Assembly (NCBI GenBank): GCA_033558025.1
Contig: JAUCEF010000006.1
Span: 1,488,001 to 1,552,000 of the forward strand
Reading direction: 5' to 3'
From: Phytophthora sp. 'mugwort'
Taxonomy: Eukaryota > Oomycota > Peronosporomycetes > Peronosporales > Peronosporaceae
Length of the DNA: 64,000 nucleotides
Shown piece after piece: positions 43,655-55,012 of this stretch. Positions within the stretch are counted from its first letter, which is position 1. Each line of letters starts with the position of its first letter. Below the pieces are notes generated by a model. The model worked only from the letters and a program-made list of their open reading frames with translations. It was not told the DNA's origin and ran no database searches. Both the position numbers and the translations under genes were made by a program.

Positions 43655-43804
43655 AGGGCATCAAGTATCGGGGCTGCTTGAGCCTTGGGGCCACCGAGAA
43701 CCAACCAATGTTGGCTTCCCTAATAGAGCAATGTTGGAGATAAATACTGTTATTACTGGTCCAATTAGATATTTTACGAATCGGGCGATTTCTCAATAAT
43801 AAGT

Positions 43805-44177
43805 TATTCCGTCAAACAATGCAGAATATATTGTATATTGAATATTTTTTCCGATCGCTAATCTGTACCCCAGATCATCTGAAAGATTACTTCAGTGAGA
43901 TGACACCAAATTTAAAGAATACGCTAACCGATTGCACCGATGATACCATCTTTGGCTCGCACATATATGAGTATAACCAGACTCGTGAAATAAGCCGAGC
44001 GAAGCCAGCCTGCAAATTTAATTGGTAATTACTTCGGTGAAAAGATTATAATCTACGCGCCGCATTTCAAATGGTATATATCTCATGGATCAAGATCACA
44101 AAGACGTACTCCTTTAGAAATGCCAGTTCGAACAACGCGTTTTCTCCTCATGAAAGCTGCGCGAAGCGCTCGACGAG
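43805..44177. other. Polinton-like interior, no gene assigned
   Basis: An AT-rich frame (43819-44028) starts MQNILYIEYFFRSLICTPDH. It may be a piece of another Polinton gene, but nothing in it identifies one. Confidence 0.3.
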
Positions 44178-45412
44178 GTGATGCCTGATAGCCAAAATAA
44201 GGTCAAGGTTTCAGCCAAGGGCGTGAAGCAGAGTGGTAGTAAAAAATCCGACGTACTCAATTCCCTTGTTGGGTTCGAGACTGTGGTTCGCAATCGAATC
44301 ACGCTCCAAGAAGAGCTTTCGTATCAGAAGGGAATTCAAATCAATCATTACTTACTCCCAGGAGAAAACTGCTTTGTCATATTTCTACGACCAACGACAG
44401 GTGCTTTCAGATGGCATATCAACTATCCCGCTAAATGTTTAGGGAGTATGCTTCGGTCGAAAACAGAAAGCCTGATATTTTTATTTGATCAAAATATACA
44501 TAGGATGGCTGAGCTCATAAAGAAACTCTACTACGATTCAGAAACCGGATATGTTGCTGCTCGAGCTCTATTTGAAAAAGCGAGAGCGTTAGACCCAAAC
44601 ATAACGTTTATAATATTGAAGGAATGAAATGGAACTCAGTCAAATATTCAACGCTTCTTGGAGCAGAGAACACAATACAATGGGTTCAAGATAACCCAAA
44701 TTCATGGCAGATGAATCTTGGCTTTTTTTTTGGGGGGGGGGGGGAAGCGCCCATACTGACCGTTATCAAAATCAACTCACGAATTCACTACGCTAGTTAC
44801 TCAAACATAAGAATGCATCGACCGTGTTAACGGCACTAAAAAGCTTCCATTCGATCCCACAAGGTAGACATTATCACCGGTTGCAATGGTAGCGATTTCG
44901 TGAACAAACAAGCACAAGCATGGCTTAATATCAAAAACGCCGATCACTATAACAACGAGCCAGGAGATCACAGAACGATGGGAAAAATCGAGGGATTCAA
45001 CAGAACGCTAAAACAGAGACTAACTAATATCACCCAAGAAGATTACGCAAACGCTTGTCAGCGACATTATTGATAACCATAACGATATTATCCACATATT
45101 GGAATGACCCCAAACGAGACGAAAGGTAAGGTCATAGAGCCGGAGCTGGACCATAATCAAGCCGAGGCTAAAAGTGACAACCAATTTATAGTTGAAACAA
45201 ATGTGCTATACCGACTCAAGAAGCAAACATTCAACAAAGCGTCAGCTCGCTGGAGCAACGCTGTGTATACGGTCGTTGGAATGGATGTTTACCGAGTACT
45301 AATTAAGTCCAGAAATGTCCCTAAGCTCTACAAGGCATCAAATGATCTAATAGTGATACAACCAGCGACAATCGACGCCGCTATCAACCGAGGCGATATT
45401 CTTGAAGCTTAG
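44178..45412 (+). pseudogene. Polinton-type retroviral-like integrase, broken
   Basis: The zinc-binding/N-terminal part reads AELIKKLYYDSETGYVAARA and LDPNITFIILKEW (44505-44625). The core is then visible in changing frames: APILTVIKINSRIHYA (first catalytic region), TGCNGSDFVNKQAQAWL (second, DNG changed to CNG), and DHRTMGKIEGFNRTLKQRLT (third, with the Glu). The C-terminal domain (45104-45412) has FNKASARWSNAVYTVVGMDV, fitting the SH3/chromo-like end of Maverick integrases. A 13-base G run (44732-44744) sits in the core. Confidence 0.7.
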
Positions 45413-45595
45413 AATATATTAGATCATAAAAATATTCGCACTGGTATATATAAATCCTTGATACAGTGGGTTGACATGAACCTGATTTCAGGGAGCCACA
45501 ATATAATCTTAGACTTGTTGATAAGCGTAGATGATTGACTCTTGAAAGGAGTATTAGGCTTTAACAAAGAGCTGACGTTGTCACTCCAACAATAT

Positions 45596-46394
45596 ATATG
45601 CCCCACTCAGGTATTGGTACAAACCACCATCCCCAATTTGGAACCCAACCAGCAAGCAGCAATGGCGGCGTGATTGTTTGCAGGGCTGGGGCGCCGTTGC
45701 GTTTCGACGCTGGGGCGAGGAACGCACGAAACCATGCGAGATTCTCTAGTAGGTACAGTAGCATGCATCAACGGAGCAACGCCATAGTGCCTGCCAAATC
45801 AAAATATTAACCGTCATGTACACCATTTGTAAAGCAGTGGCAAGATAATTCAGCACATAACGTGAACGTTTTTAGTCCCGCTATTTCTTATCCGTATCGA
45901 GAATAGGTATAAACGTTTCTAAGCGTTTCTAATATCCAGACGTTGATTCCGCCGACACAACCATTCGATAGGGTTAGATCACAGGAATGACGACAATTTT
46001 CTTGATAAGGTACACTGTACTAATCTGATTATCGTTGGCATGTGCTTCTCCTGCTGATTTGAAGTTTTGGTGACCAACGTTGTGACAGCTGCTGACCAGC
46101 ACACGACGGACATCCTTTGTCACAGTTTTAAATGGTAAAATCGTCCTAAAAAATCTTGGTAATTTGAAGGTGGTGAACGACATTTTTTCTAGATAATGGT
46201 ACATGTTATTTTTGGCAGGTGTCTCTGCCGTCGGTTCAAATGTTGAACCATCTATCACGTCTGGTGGGCCTGAATAGACTGTCAATTCTTATTCACACCA
46301 TACGTTTATTTACGCACATTACTATACATGCGATGACGCACTCATACCTCTCCATTTTATGCACTAATTTGGCACACTCCATTTAAGCTTACAT
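45596..46394 (-). repeat. Polinton-like terminal inverted repeat, right inner arm
   Basis: Reverse complement of 40678-41475, including the identical 103-codon frame (45974-46285). The arms diverge just inside 45596. On its outer side the arm is split from its continuation at 48222 by the pogo-like element. Confidence 0.75.
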
Positions 46395-46398
46395 ATTA

Positions 46399-48221
46399 CC
46401 GAATTATTTATGTGATTGAGGACAGGCATATTTTTTAAGTGAGCTGGGGTTATCCGCGAGCGTGAAAGTTACCTGCATTGAAAAAATATGTGACGTGCGC
46501 AAGAAAATACGAGACGTGTGCAAAAAATATTAAACCGAAACGCTAACAGCATCGTTATCCGATTCTATGACGAGAAGCTCAGCTCATCGTCCGACAAACT
46601 ATCTCTGACAGTGTCGTCTATCAACCTCAACTCCTGATCATCAACAGAACTCACCTCTGGTAGCCGAGGCTCTTCTTGTGGCTGCTCTTGAGTCGGATGC
46701 GGTGTCAAAATGGGGGCACGCCGGAAGCCGTTCTTGATTATCGATGCAGAGAACTTACTCCAGCTCGTACATGCCCATTCGCAAACGGTAGGCCGCTTCG
46801 GTGGCTTGCACTCAAAGCACATGTAGATCCCTCGTGATCCCGCAGTTGCCGGCGCAGCATCGCCACCCACTCGCCACGAAGATAAGTTTTAAAAGGCATA
46901 TTCCACGCTGTATCCGCTGGCTGGCCGGTTGCTGTGCAGGACGGCGGAACAGGCATGAGGTGCACATCGACTGTGCTAGCGTAGTCTTTCATAGCAGGGG
47001 TCCAGTGCCCTGAAAAAGCATCGACCAGCAGGATGACAGGCTGTCTAGGCCGTGGTGGGTCGCCAAACATTGCCTTAAGCCACTCAATATGGATCAGCTC
47101 GTACCACCAAGCTGATGGATTAGCATACAGCTCCACGTCGCTAGTCTCCATGATCGCTTTTGCTTCCTTCCAACATAAATGCCAAATCCGCGCCTTCTTC
47201 TCCCAATTGGCTTGGGCCCCGGCCAATACAGTTGAGCGATTCGACTCGAGCACCAGAAACGGAGGATACTTTCCTCCGTCTGAGTCGCCCAAAAGCATGG
47301 CGGTCACACGCTCCTTGTTCCTCCCGCCATGACGTACCCACACAGTTTTGAACCACGTGTACTAATTTGTAGGCTTCGGAAGATATTAAAAATACACCTG
47401 CACATGCATTAGTTGTTAGAAATAACGGAACTAACACAGTGGATTGCAATATAATCGTGCCAGTTTGTATTGCGTTAAACACTTTTTGAAGACTGAGCTC
47501 TAGCAATTTTTGTTGCACTTCAATACCAAATGCAACGGCCACCTCGTCTGCAGCATCTGGTGTCACCTGTCCTTGGCGCGTGCGGTCGCGAAAGCTGAGT
47601 CGGAGAGAAAACTCTCCTGCCAGTGCCAAGCCCAGAAATGCTACAATCCCCAGGTCCTCGGCTAACTCAGGGCCGTTCAGGCGCAACATCGTCGAGCTTA
47701 CCGGTACTCCCTCTTTTCGCTACAAGTTTACCCACTGCACAATGGCCGCCTCCGCATTTCGAAGCAGTATGGTTGCGGTACCAGCCTCCCTAACATACCT
47801 CACATCTGGCATAGTTACCGATTGGCAGCGCTCCTCTAACACCGATACTATCTTCCGCCATTTGTAGACGAGCTTGCGTCGTTATTCCTTGGCGTCGACG
47901 CTCAGAGACGGATAGAATTTTTGCAGCGTCTGCTGCATGCTCCCCCCGTCGATAAAGTGCTTGGTGACCTTGAGCTTGTGTCGGATTGTGAAGCTGCTGC
48001 GGCTGTGATTGGGCTCTTACGGCCCGTTCCGCTGGTACGTGGGCGCCCTTCGTACTGCGGCATTGCGCCGAATCCGATTGCCAAATGCAATGCAATGGCT
48101 ATCCGTGTTCGATCTGTCGCCCAGCACATAAAGCGCGACGACACGATACTTAAAGCACTATGATTGGCTGAAGGATTTTGTCGCTAATGACTGAGCGTTG
48201 TCAATCACATAAGGAATACGG
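46399..48221. mobile_element. Pogo-like transposon inserted in the right Polinton repeat
   Basis: Ends CCGAATTATTTATGTGATTG and the complement of TCAATCACATAAGGAATACGG (3-4 mismatches) are flanked by TA (46397-46398 and 48222-48223). Removing it makes the outer and inner parts of the right arm continuous, as they are at 40678 on the left. It is the larger relative of the 656-bp element at 49-704. Confidence 0.75.
46565..48095 (-). pseudogene. Pogo-like DDE_1 transposase, broken
   Basis: From 48095 down: an N-terminal HTH region in two frames, a helical middle, a frame (47343-46738) with GDSDGGKYPPFLVLESNRST, the second catalytic region VILLVDAFSGHWTPAMKDYA and third region SCTATGQPADTAWNMPFK, and an acidic C-terminal tail (46870-46565). 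The middle (47690-47400) is interrupted by stops and frame changes. Confidence 0.65.
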
Positions 48222-48745
48222 TACGTCTGAACGAAGAGTCCAGGATGGACACGACATCTCGATATCTCCATTATTAATGTCGATAGGTATTGATGACCTA
48301 CGCCTAATCTTTTTTTAATTGCAGGCTCGGAAGTTATTTCATAGACGTATTAAATATCTACTTTTTTGAGCAGCTATATATGGTCGAGCAGTTATATATG
48401 GTCAAACATTTTTTCTTCTATGGGAGTACGAGACTTAGATTATTACATAAAGAGTGCAACGATTGCGTCTTTTGCGGGCATATTTCTTAAATGACGAGTA
48501 ATGACGAGATTTTACTATTCAAAATTCTAATAGCGGCGAAAGCGAGAAACGCAAGAAACACGACTTCACTAACAACGAGTTCGCCAGGGTACTGAATTTG
48601 ATAATGTGGATCGGATCGGTGACCAATAAATTTAGGTATCAGTATCGACTTGAGGAGGGTATAGACCTAACAATTTGTGACCAGACGAACATTAAGTATT
48701 AAATCTCAGTTGAGGTTATTTCGCGAGTGTTCATTTACAGTCAAC
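48222..48745 (+). repeat. Polinton-like right end, outer part
   Basis: Continues the right arm after the pogo insertion: AGTCCAGGATGGACACGACA, the AT-rich GCAGTTATATATGGTC units (about 48371-48405), TTCTTCTATGGGAGTACGAG, and the outer block GTTGAGGTTATTTCGCGAG. A CRN-type gene begins about 30 bases beyond. Confidence 0.7.
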
Positions 48746-48774
48746 CTCGAATTCCCCGTGTGGGGTTGAAATAA

Positions 48775-50220
48775 TTGCGCGGAAACGGTTTGAGCTGGTG
48801 GTGGGCGAGGACGGCAACGCGGTGACCTCGGCTGATGCTTGTATCCGTGGATATGGAGGATGTTGTTGCTTTCCGAGACGCAGTGTTTGCTAAAGTCTCT
48901 CGTGCTTTCCCTGTGAATGTCATCGCGTCCGACCTCACAGTTTTCCCAAACCGGGCGGCGTATACCGCGCGAATCAGGCGTTGGATGAAGATTCGCCGAT
49001 TGGATTGTTTGGCGACTCGATGAAGGATGCCCTCATAGTACCGGCGCAGCGTCAAGTGGATACCGTTTCGATGGAGCCGAAGCATTTGGTGCCAGGCGAA
49101 AAAAGGCAGAGAACGGAAAACATTGATCCTCGTTATTTGACTGAATTGGCCCCAGTTGCACAACAACTTCAGGGTGCCAAGGAACTCAAGGTGGAAAAGT
49201 ATTGAATACTCCGACGACAATCTTTAGTACAGCATTCGACAATGGTCTGTACATCCGACAGGAATATTGGGACTTCTATAATATCATCAAGCAACGATTA
49301 GCGTCAGATCGATCGCTCCATAGAATTCTTGTGGTTGGCAGTCCTGGAATTGGGAAGTCAGTGTTTGGGTGTTTTTGCAACTACTGTTCATGACGAAGAA
49401 GAAAGATATCGCCTACCGCCCGCTTGACGAATGGCTACATGGTTTCGGATACGTGTGTGCTGGGAGAACCTACGATGGTTTTTATGGAAATGAAACCAGC
49501 AAAATGTATTCGATGATCGAATGAAGCACATTATGTTTGGTTTATTCTACGATGCAAATGCTCCCAATGTCTGCTTCTTGGCGTATTCATCTTTGGAAGT
49601 CGAGGCGATCATGAACGTGCGTTATCCAGTTGGATGAACCGATGTAATTCGCTCGTTGTTGCAGAATTCATCCCCGAATTTGCAGTGGCGAGGGCAAAGA
49701 AATCGAGAAGTTTCTGATGCAAGACATTGCCACCAGCGAGTTTTGGATGAAATCACTCGAAGGAAAAAACGTTGGAACTGTCACAACGCATGGTTCATTC
49801 AATGCAGTGTCCAAGATCATTCAAGCGTCAACCGAAATCCGGAATGAATTGGTGCTGTAAATCCCGCTTTTGAAGACTTTTCCAGCAATTGATGGTGTGC
49901 TTGTTGTCCCAAAAGCTCGTCGTATTATCTACGCCCGTCGACAGTGGGCAGAGCTCATCCCACCAAATACCAACACTTGGAAGATGTCTATATGAATGTG
50001 GCGCAGCGCCAAGTGTTTCGAAGCTATACGCACATCCTTCTCTCCATCATCTCGAACGGAATCTACGACGGTTTTACTGTCCAACCCTACAAAAATACGG
50101 ACGGGAAGAACCGCACAAAGGAAATCAAGATCCCCGTGACGCAGTATGTTGGAAAGATGATTGGGTGCTAGATCAACTTCGCACGAAGTCGGAATCTCCT
50201 CTGGTCAAGCTTGCTGTGTA
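48775..50220 (+). pseudogene. Crinkler (CRN)-type remnant, third copy
   Basis: The start codon found in the other copies is changed (ATT for ATG at the matching place). The header and linker continue in two frames to about 49200. The NTPase part (49202-49393) keeps FSTAFDNGLYIRQEYWDFYN and Walker A GSPGIGKS. The middle part is mostly deleted (49480-49640), and the REase-like domain (about 49680-50171) keeps KTFPAIDGVLVVPKARRII but has lost the bases around the QST position. Several shifts and a stop make it inactive. It is closer to the copy at 34564 than to the one at 1749 in its header linker. Confidence 0.7.
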
Positions 50221-50439
50221 AGGCTCAAGAATCTCGAGTCGATGACTTCGTGGCCGATGCTGCAGATGAGGCGTCAGTATTGTGTTCGAGACGGCGACGA
50301 ATTTCTTGGAATGTAGTCGAGACGTAGGTTTCCTAATGAAAAGGTTCCAAATATAAGCAACGCCATCATCAACAATTTTGCACGGTCAAATGAGGGGCAT
50401 TCTGTGCTATCAATCGACAAACGAGCAAAAGTGTCAGTC

Positions 50440-51353
50440 TATCAGCATTGTCACTGCAGCTCAAGCCCGATCAATGACTTGCGTTTTCGATGGTTTTCGG
50501 TTGCTCGCATGACCACGTGGTGCTTCTCGGTGAGTTTTTCTGCCGCCTCTGCTAGTTCCTGTTGTGCTTCTGTGTTAGCAGATCGAGCTTGTTCTCCTTA
50601 ATTCTCTCAAATTTTTGCGCTATTAATTTCGCGCTGGTCGCGTTCCTTGACATCTGCGCGGGCGAACACGTTTTTGGCGTCTTCGGACAGCTTAAGTCTC
50701 GCCAGACTCTTCTGTGTTTCTGAAATCGAGTAATAGCGTGAAATATTTCACATGGGGTTCCTGTAACTTGTTCAGGTACGTTTCGAGCTGTGCACGTTCA
50801 ACTTGGTGTGTTTTCTTCTGCTGCTCCTGGTGGTGCTTTACCTCGTTCACACGCGTCCATTTGGGCTGCGTATTGACCGTCGCTACGCTGCTTAGCGAGT
50901 CCAATACCGCGACTGAACTGCTGTTCCTCCTTCTTATTTCTTGACTCGCGTACGCTGCCTCCATCTGCGCGAATTCACGCTTGATAAGACGTAATCGGTC
51001 GCACAACAGGATAGCCTTGTCTGGTGGTATTCCGGGACAGATCCAGGAGCAGCTCATCCAGCTCCGGCTCGAATTTTCTGAAAGTTGGTGCACTGGTCAT
51101 GTTTGTTGATAAGTCATCTGCCGAGAAGCCAAACACAGCGAATATATCCACTAATGACTTGATGTCCATCGGGTTTCTTTATGACCCTATGGGGGCTTTG
51201 GAATCTAGCACAGAAAGTTGTTCCGCCTTCATGATAGCGAACTGCAGATCATCACGTAGCTGTCGAGGCAAAAACAGGTCAGCCCGAACACATTTTAACA
51301 GCAACAAGAATTCACCCCGACTGTCTTACCTGCTGCTTCTGCCTTTCATACAT
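50440..51353 (-). pseudogene. Coiled-coil protein gene, broken, family unknown
   Basis: The start at 51353 (MYERQKQQ) and a short intron (51329 downward, GTAAGA..CAG) lead to LRDDLQFAIMKAEQLSVLDS, an in-frame stop, and then MDIKSLVDIFAVFGFSADDL. After a frame shift near 51000 a long coil follows (LRLIKREFAQMEAAYASQEI; HHQEQQKKTHQVERAQLETY) and more coil-like sequence continues to about 50440 (TEAQQELAEAAEKLTEK). Codon use is that of a host gene. I cannot name the family; centrosomal or cytoskeletal coils would look like this. Confidence 0.5.
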
Positions 51354-51455
51354 GGTGAGAAGAACAAACTACCAGCCAAGACGGGGAACGACCTCCACAA
51401 AGAATGAAGCGTCAAAAATGTAGCAGGGGAATGAACACATCCATTTTGGTTCTCA

Positions 51456-51770
51456 CTAAAAACACGAGCAGTCTACTGGACTTAAAAATGTATTTCTTAC
51501 CCACGTAAAGTCTCTCAACACGCTCGATGATGTTGTAGGTTTAGACACTGCGATGCGCTCACGAGCTCGGACGGCCAATGGGTCTTTCACAGGGAGTACA
51601 AAGGAGAAATCGTAGGTGATTTCGAACGGGTCTTCCACCGTCTCGATGTCGAAGCGACTGTAAAATACCGTCATGACGGTCTTCATCTCGAGCAGAGCAA
51701 GACGCATGCCGATGCATTTGCGTGGGCCCGTACTGAAGGTGATGAAATGCGGTGGCGTGATAAGCTTGGG
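51456..51770 (-). pseudogene. Cytochrome P450 C-terminal fragment
   Basis: The heme-binding signature FSTGPRKCIGMRLALLEMK is plain, preceded by PKLITPPHFIT and followed by a typical C-terminal strand region (DPFEITYDFSFVLPVKDPLA). Everything upstream is missing: the frame runs into unrelated sequence at 51771, which is exactly the left boundary of the inverted duplication. Oomycete P450s act in the ER on sterols, lipids or xenobiotics; the substrate is unknown. Confidence 0.75.
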
Positions 51771-51814
51771 CCGTACGCCAGCAATCTTAGCTTTTCTCGT
51801 GACATTTTCTGCAG

Positions 51815-52418
51815 TGGAAGGTACCAAAAATACGGCCACAAGAGTCTCTGTGCGCGTTACTACTCATTCGAAGCTATGTTCGCAAGAGAGGTAAACCTAC
51901 TTCAGTATTTGTTGCATTTTCAAGCGCTTAATGTGGACTTGCTGTTCCTGCTTGTTAGGTGCAAGAAACTCAATCGCAGGAAATCGAAATCACGGACATG
52001 AGTCGAGCGACCTTCTTACTGCTCAATGGAATACGTGTATACCGACCACGTCGAAATATTAAGTGAGGCCGCGGTTGAGTTGTACATAGCAGCCGGGTCG
52101 GGTGAGTGGAGATCAAGTATGTTGGAATAGCTTTCTGTGAGGCTCTCATCTTCATTTTTATTCTGAATTCGGACGATACATCAGTTTGGAATTGATGGTC
52201 TAAAGCAACATTGCGCGAACTCAGTACGCCAGGCGTTGACCGTCGAAACTGCTGCCGAGATGCTGAAACTTGTCGACCTACACCGCGCAACAGAGCTGCA
52301 GAATGAATGTGTGGCTATGATCATTGCCAACTTCGACGTTGTGTCAAGAACCCAAGCATTTCGAAGCTTGCTTGCCACAAACGCGTCGCTGATTTTGGAG
52401 ATATTGAAGCGCCGCTAG
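51815..52418 (+). pseudogene. BTB/POZ gene 3' fragment (left duplicate)
   Basis: Three exons can be traced: 51815-51890 (YGHKSLCARYYSFEAMFARE), 51959-about 52090 (QEIEITDMSRATFLLL, then MEYVYTDHVEILSEAAVELY after a one-base shift) and about 52183-52418 (AAEMLKLVDLHRATELQNEC to the stop). Together they form the BTB fold end and a start of a BACK-like helix pair. The upstream exons, present as kelch repeats next to the right arm, are missing, replaced by the P450 fragment. Confidence 0.7.
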
Positions 52419-53006
52419 GCCACACTTCGGTTTCTTGGCGTGCAGTTGCCGTCACCGCAGCCCTAATGGGACCACATTACGTTGCTTATCCTGACAAATT
52501 TCATTATGTTTTTTACGCTTTCATTTAAACTGTATTCTTACTATCCATATCCATCTCGTAACTCAACCAAACTGAATTTCAAGACTAAGCACCCTCATTC
52601 CGATATCAGTGAAGTTTTGGGTGTGTGAGATAACCGTTAATCCGATTCATTTTTGCACACTTTGCAAGTAAAAAGTATCATTGTACAATCGACGTTGGTT
52701 GATGATAAATGTTTCGTTCAAGGACCATTCATCGGAGGGATCGAGCCCAACTTCGACGCTCTGTCAAACAGGCTACGGTTTCAAAGCTCCTTAAAACTGA
52801 TGCCGAGCTAATGAAGCTACAAACGATGTCCTAGCTGGCCAGAAAAGAGTTCTCCCTAGATTAGTTGTACTTATGGCGATACCTACTATTTTCATCTTCT
52901 CGAATTTGTGTCATTACAAATCCTCAGCTTCAATGCAACATATCTGCAGCTTCACTAACTCTGTTCCTTAGCAGAACGCCATCGTGCAGAGTAGAATACC
53001 TGTAGC

Positions 53007-53960
53007 TTATGGCGTGATTGCGTGCTTGTGGGCGTAGTGACCACCGTGCGTAGGACTCGCCTTGTCGCCCTTGAGCTTGTCCTTCACCTCGTTCACCGCC
53101 TCCTTTGCACGCTCCACGAACGACGGCGACGACGACAGAGACTTCTCGGCGACGGTGATCTGGTGGCTCAGCGCGCTAAGGTTAAAATTGTCGCGCAGAG
53201 TTGACTTGACCAGCGTCTCGACCGTGTCGGAGCTGCCAAGAGCGCCGCCGCTGTGGCCGTCGTGGCGGTGGTCGGTCTTCCCTCCGAGCACGCCTCCACC
53301 ACGCTTGTTGTCCTTGTCGTGATCGCTCTTGCCGAAAAGTCCGGTGTGCTTGTCATCCTTGTCCTTATCGCTCTTGCCGAAGAGTCCGCCGACCTTGGAC
53401 TCCTTGTTCTCCTTGTTGTCGCTCTTACCGAGAAGTCCCGTATGTTTGTCATCTTTGTCCTTGTCACTCTTACCTAAAAGCCCCGTGTGCTTATCATCCT
53501 TGCTCTTGTGATCTTTGTCGAAGAGACCTCCCTCCTTCTCGTGCTTTTCCTTGTCGTTGTTGCCCACGACGTTGTCGATGGCACCCTTAACGCCCTTGGA
53601 GCGGCCGTTCTGCTGGTCGTAGTTGCGCGCCGTCGTATGCAGAACATCCATGGCCTTGGCCGTCGCGCCCATCATATTGCGTGCCGAGTGGATCTCCGAC
53701 TCGGACGGTTGCGGGCTCTTGCTGATCTGGTGCGCGACATGCTTCATGTCGGCCGCCGTGTCCTTGGCGGTACGCATGTCGCTCCGCATGTACGAGGCGG
53801 CGGTGTTGATGAAGTGGTTGCCATGCTGACTGTCGTAGTCAGAGAGGTTCTTCTTGAGCACCTTGAGGCATCTCGCGGCGTCGTCAGCGGTCTGGTTAAG
53901 CACCTTCTCGAGAGAAGCGAACTCTTGTTGGGCGATGGCGTTGCGGTCGGACTTGCCCAT
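53007..53960 (-). CDS. 317-aa repeat protein, copy 2
   Basis: An intact frame that differs from copy 1 only at a few residues (C-terminal end GGHYAHKHAITP against GGHHAHKNAITP) and encodes the same protein as copy 3. It keeps the native upstream region shared with copy 1 and the neighbouring 211-aa gene, so of the two inverted copies this one appears to have the ancestral 5' context. Domain description as for copy 1: helical N-terminus, charged GLLGKSD-type repeats, helical C-terminus. Confidence 0.8.
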   Translation of the reverse strand: MGKSDRNAIAQQEFASLEKVLNQTADDAARCLKVLKKNLSDYDSQHGNHFINTAASYMRSDMRTAKDTAADMKHVAHQISKSPQPSESEIHSARNMMGATAKAMDVLHTTARNYDQQNGRSKGVKGAIDNVVGNNDKEKHEKEGGLFDKDHKSKDDKHTGLLGKSDKDKDDKHTGLLGKSDNKENKESKVGGLFGKSDKDKDDKHTGLFGKSDHDKDNKRGGGVLGGKTDHRHDGHSGGALGSSDTVETLVKSTLRDNFNLSALSHQITVAEKSLSSSPSFVERAKEAVNEVKDKLKGDKASPTHGGHYAHKHAITP

Positions 53961-54026
53961 GTTTTATAGTTTTGCTTGTGCGGTTGGTGGCTCTTGGTTC
54001 GTTGGGTGGCTTGTGAGGTTGATATC

Positions 54027-54042
54027 ACGTTTTGAAATGAGC
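54027..54042 (-). promoter_or_regulatory. Oomycete initiator for 317-aa gene, copy 2
   Basis: Minus-strand GCTCATTTCAAAACGT, identical to that of copy 1, 14 bases inside the edge of the inverted duplication. Confidence 0.65.
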
Positions 54043-54376
54043 AAGAGATTGTCGAGAGATTGAATCTGGTCTCCGAGTTGGTGGCTGCATGAATTTTATC
54101 TTTTTGCAGAGAAGGCGTCATGTTTAGTTTGTTGGCTGCCGACTTCTCCCATCAAAAGGCATTGTAAGAGATTGAGACACCTTGGTCGGTGTGGCCTTAG
54201 GCCACTGTCCTATTGATAATATATGTACACATGCATTTACTTGTACAATAAACTTTAGCGTCGACCATTAGCAGCGATATAAAATGGTGCTACGTATTTG
54301 TACTAATGTTAGTTGAAATTCGTGCAATTTATGCTACCTTTGTCCTTGCCTAGATTTACTGTTTTTGCTCCCTAAG

Positions 54377-55012
54377 TCAGATACTCACACTGCGAGTATT
54401 GGGGGTGCCCTTTAACTTGATCACCACGTCCTCTACCACATCTTTGGCGCGCTCTACTAGCGAGGGAGAAAGCGACTTCTCGGCGGTGGAGATCTGGCGT
54501 TTTAAGGCTGTGAACCCGCTAAACGTGGTGCGGATCGTGAGCTTCACCACTGTTTCCGCCATGTCAACAGTTTCTAGTACGTTGTTGTCTTGGTTTTCTT
54601 TCTTCTTGTCATGCTTTCCGGCGAGCACGTTGTCGATGATGCGGGTAATACCCTTCGGTTTCCCGTTCATTTCGTCGTACACGCGAGCCTGCTTCTTCAA
54701 TTCTTTCATGGAATAGGAGGCAGCGTTCATCTTGTTACGAGCCGCGGCGATTTCCCATTCCGAAAGGAACTTGCATTTGGCAACTTGGTCTGCCGCGAGT
54801 CGCAGCTCTGAAGCCGCGTCCTTCGCCGCACGAATATTACCTCTCATAAACGACATGGAAGTGTTGACAAAGTGCAGCCCATGGCGAGTATCGAAGTCAG
54901 TGAGGTTAGCTTTCAAAGCCTTGAGGCACTTTCTCTCATCATCTGCCGTCTGGATCAGCAGTAGCTCGAGCTTGAAGAATTCGGCGGCGATGCTACTGTC
55001 GGACCTGCCCAT
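54377..55012 (-). CDS. 211-aa paralogue of the 317-aa protein
   Basis: The N-terminus (MGRSDSSIAAEFFKLE; ADDERKCLKALKANLTDFDT) and C-terminus (KRQISTAEKSLSPSLVERAK) align with the 317-aa protein, but the long charged repeat zone is replaced by a short KHDKKKENQDNN linker. No signal peptide is seen. The last codons read PNTRSVSI and then a stop, but GTGAGTATC directly overlaps them, and the fragment at 26262 has GGTAAGTAC at the same place. The true gene therefore may have had another exon after KGTPNTR. It faces the same way as copy 2, 416 bases upstream of it. Confidence 0.7.
   Translation of the reverse strand: MGRSDSSIAAEFFKLELLLIQTADDERKCLKALKANLTDFDTRHGLHFVNTSMSFMRGNIRAAKDAASELRLAADQVAKCKFLSEWEIAAARNKMNAASYSMKELKKQARVYDEMNGKPKGITRIIDNVLAGKHDKKKENQDNNVLETVDMAETVVKLTIRTTFSGFTALKRQISTAEKSLSPSLVERAKDVVEDVVIKLKGTPNTRSVSI

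Larger units (their letters stand above)
51771..54056. repeat. Inverted duplication, left arm (2286 bp)
   Basis: Near-perfect reverse complement of 55756-58040. It contains the 3' half of a BTB gene (plus strand), spacer, and the 317-aa gene (minus strand) with its core promoter. Visible differences are few, for example an A run of five at 51833-51837 against four in the right arm. Confidence 0.92.
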
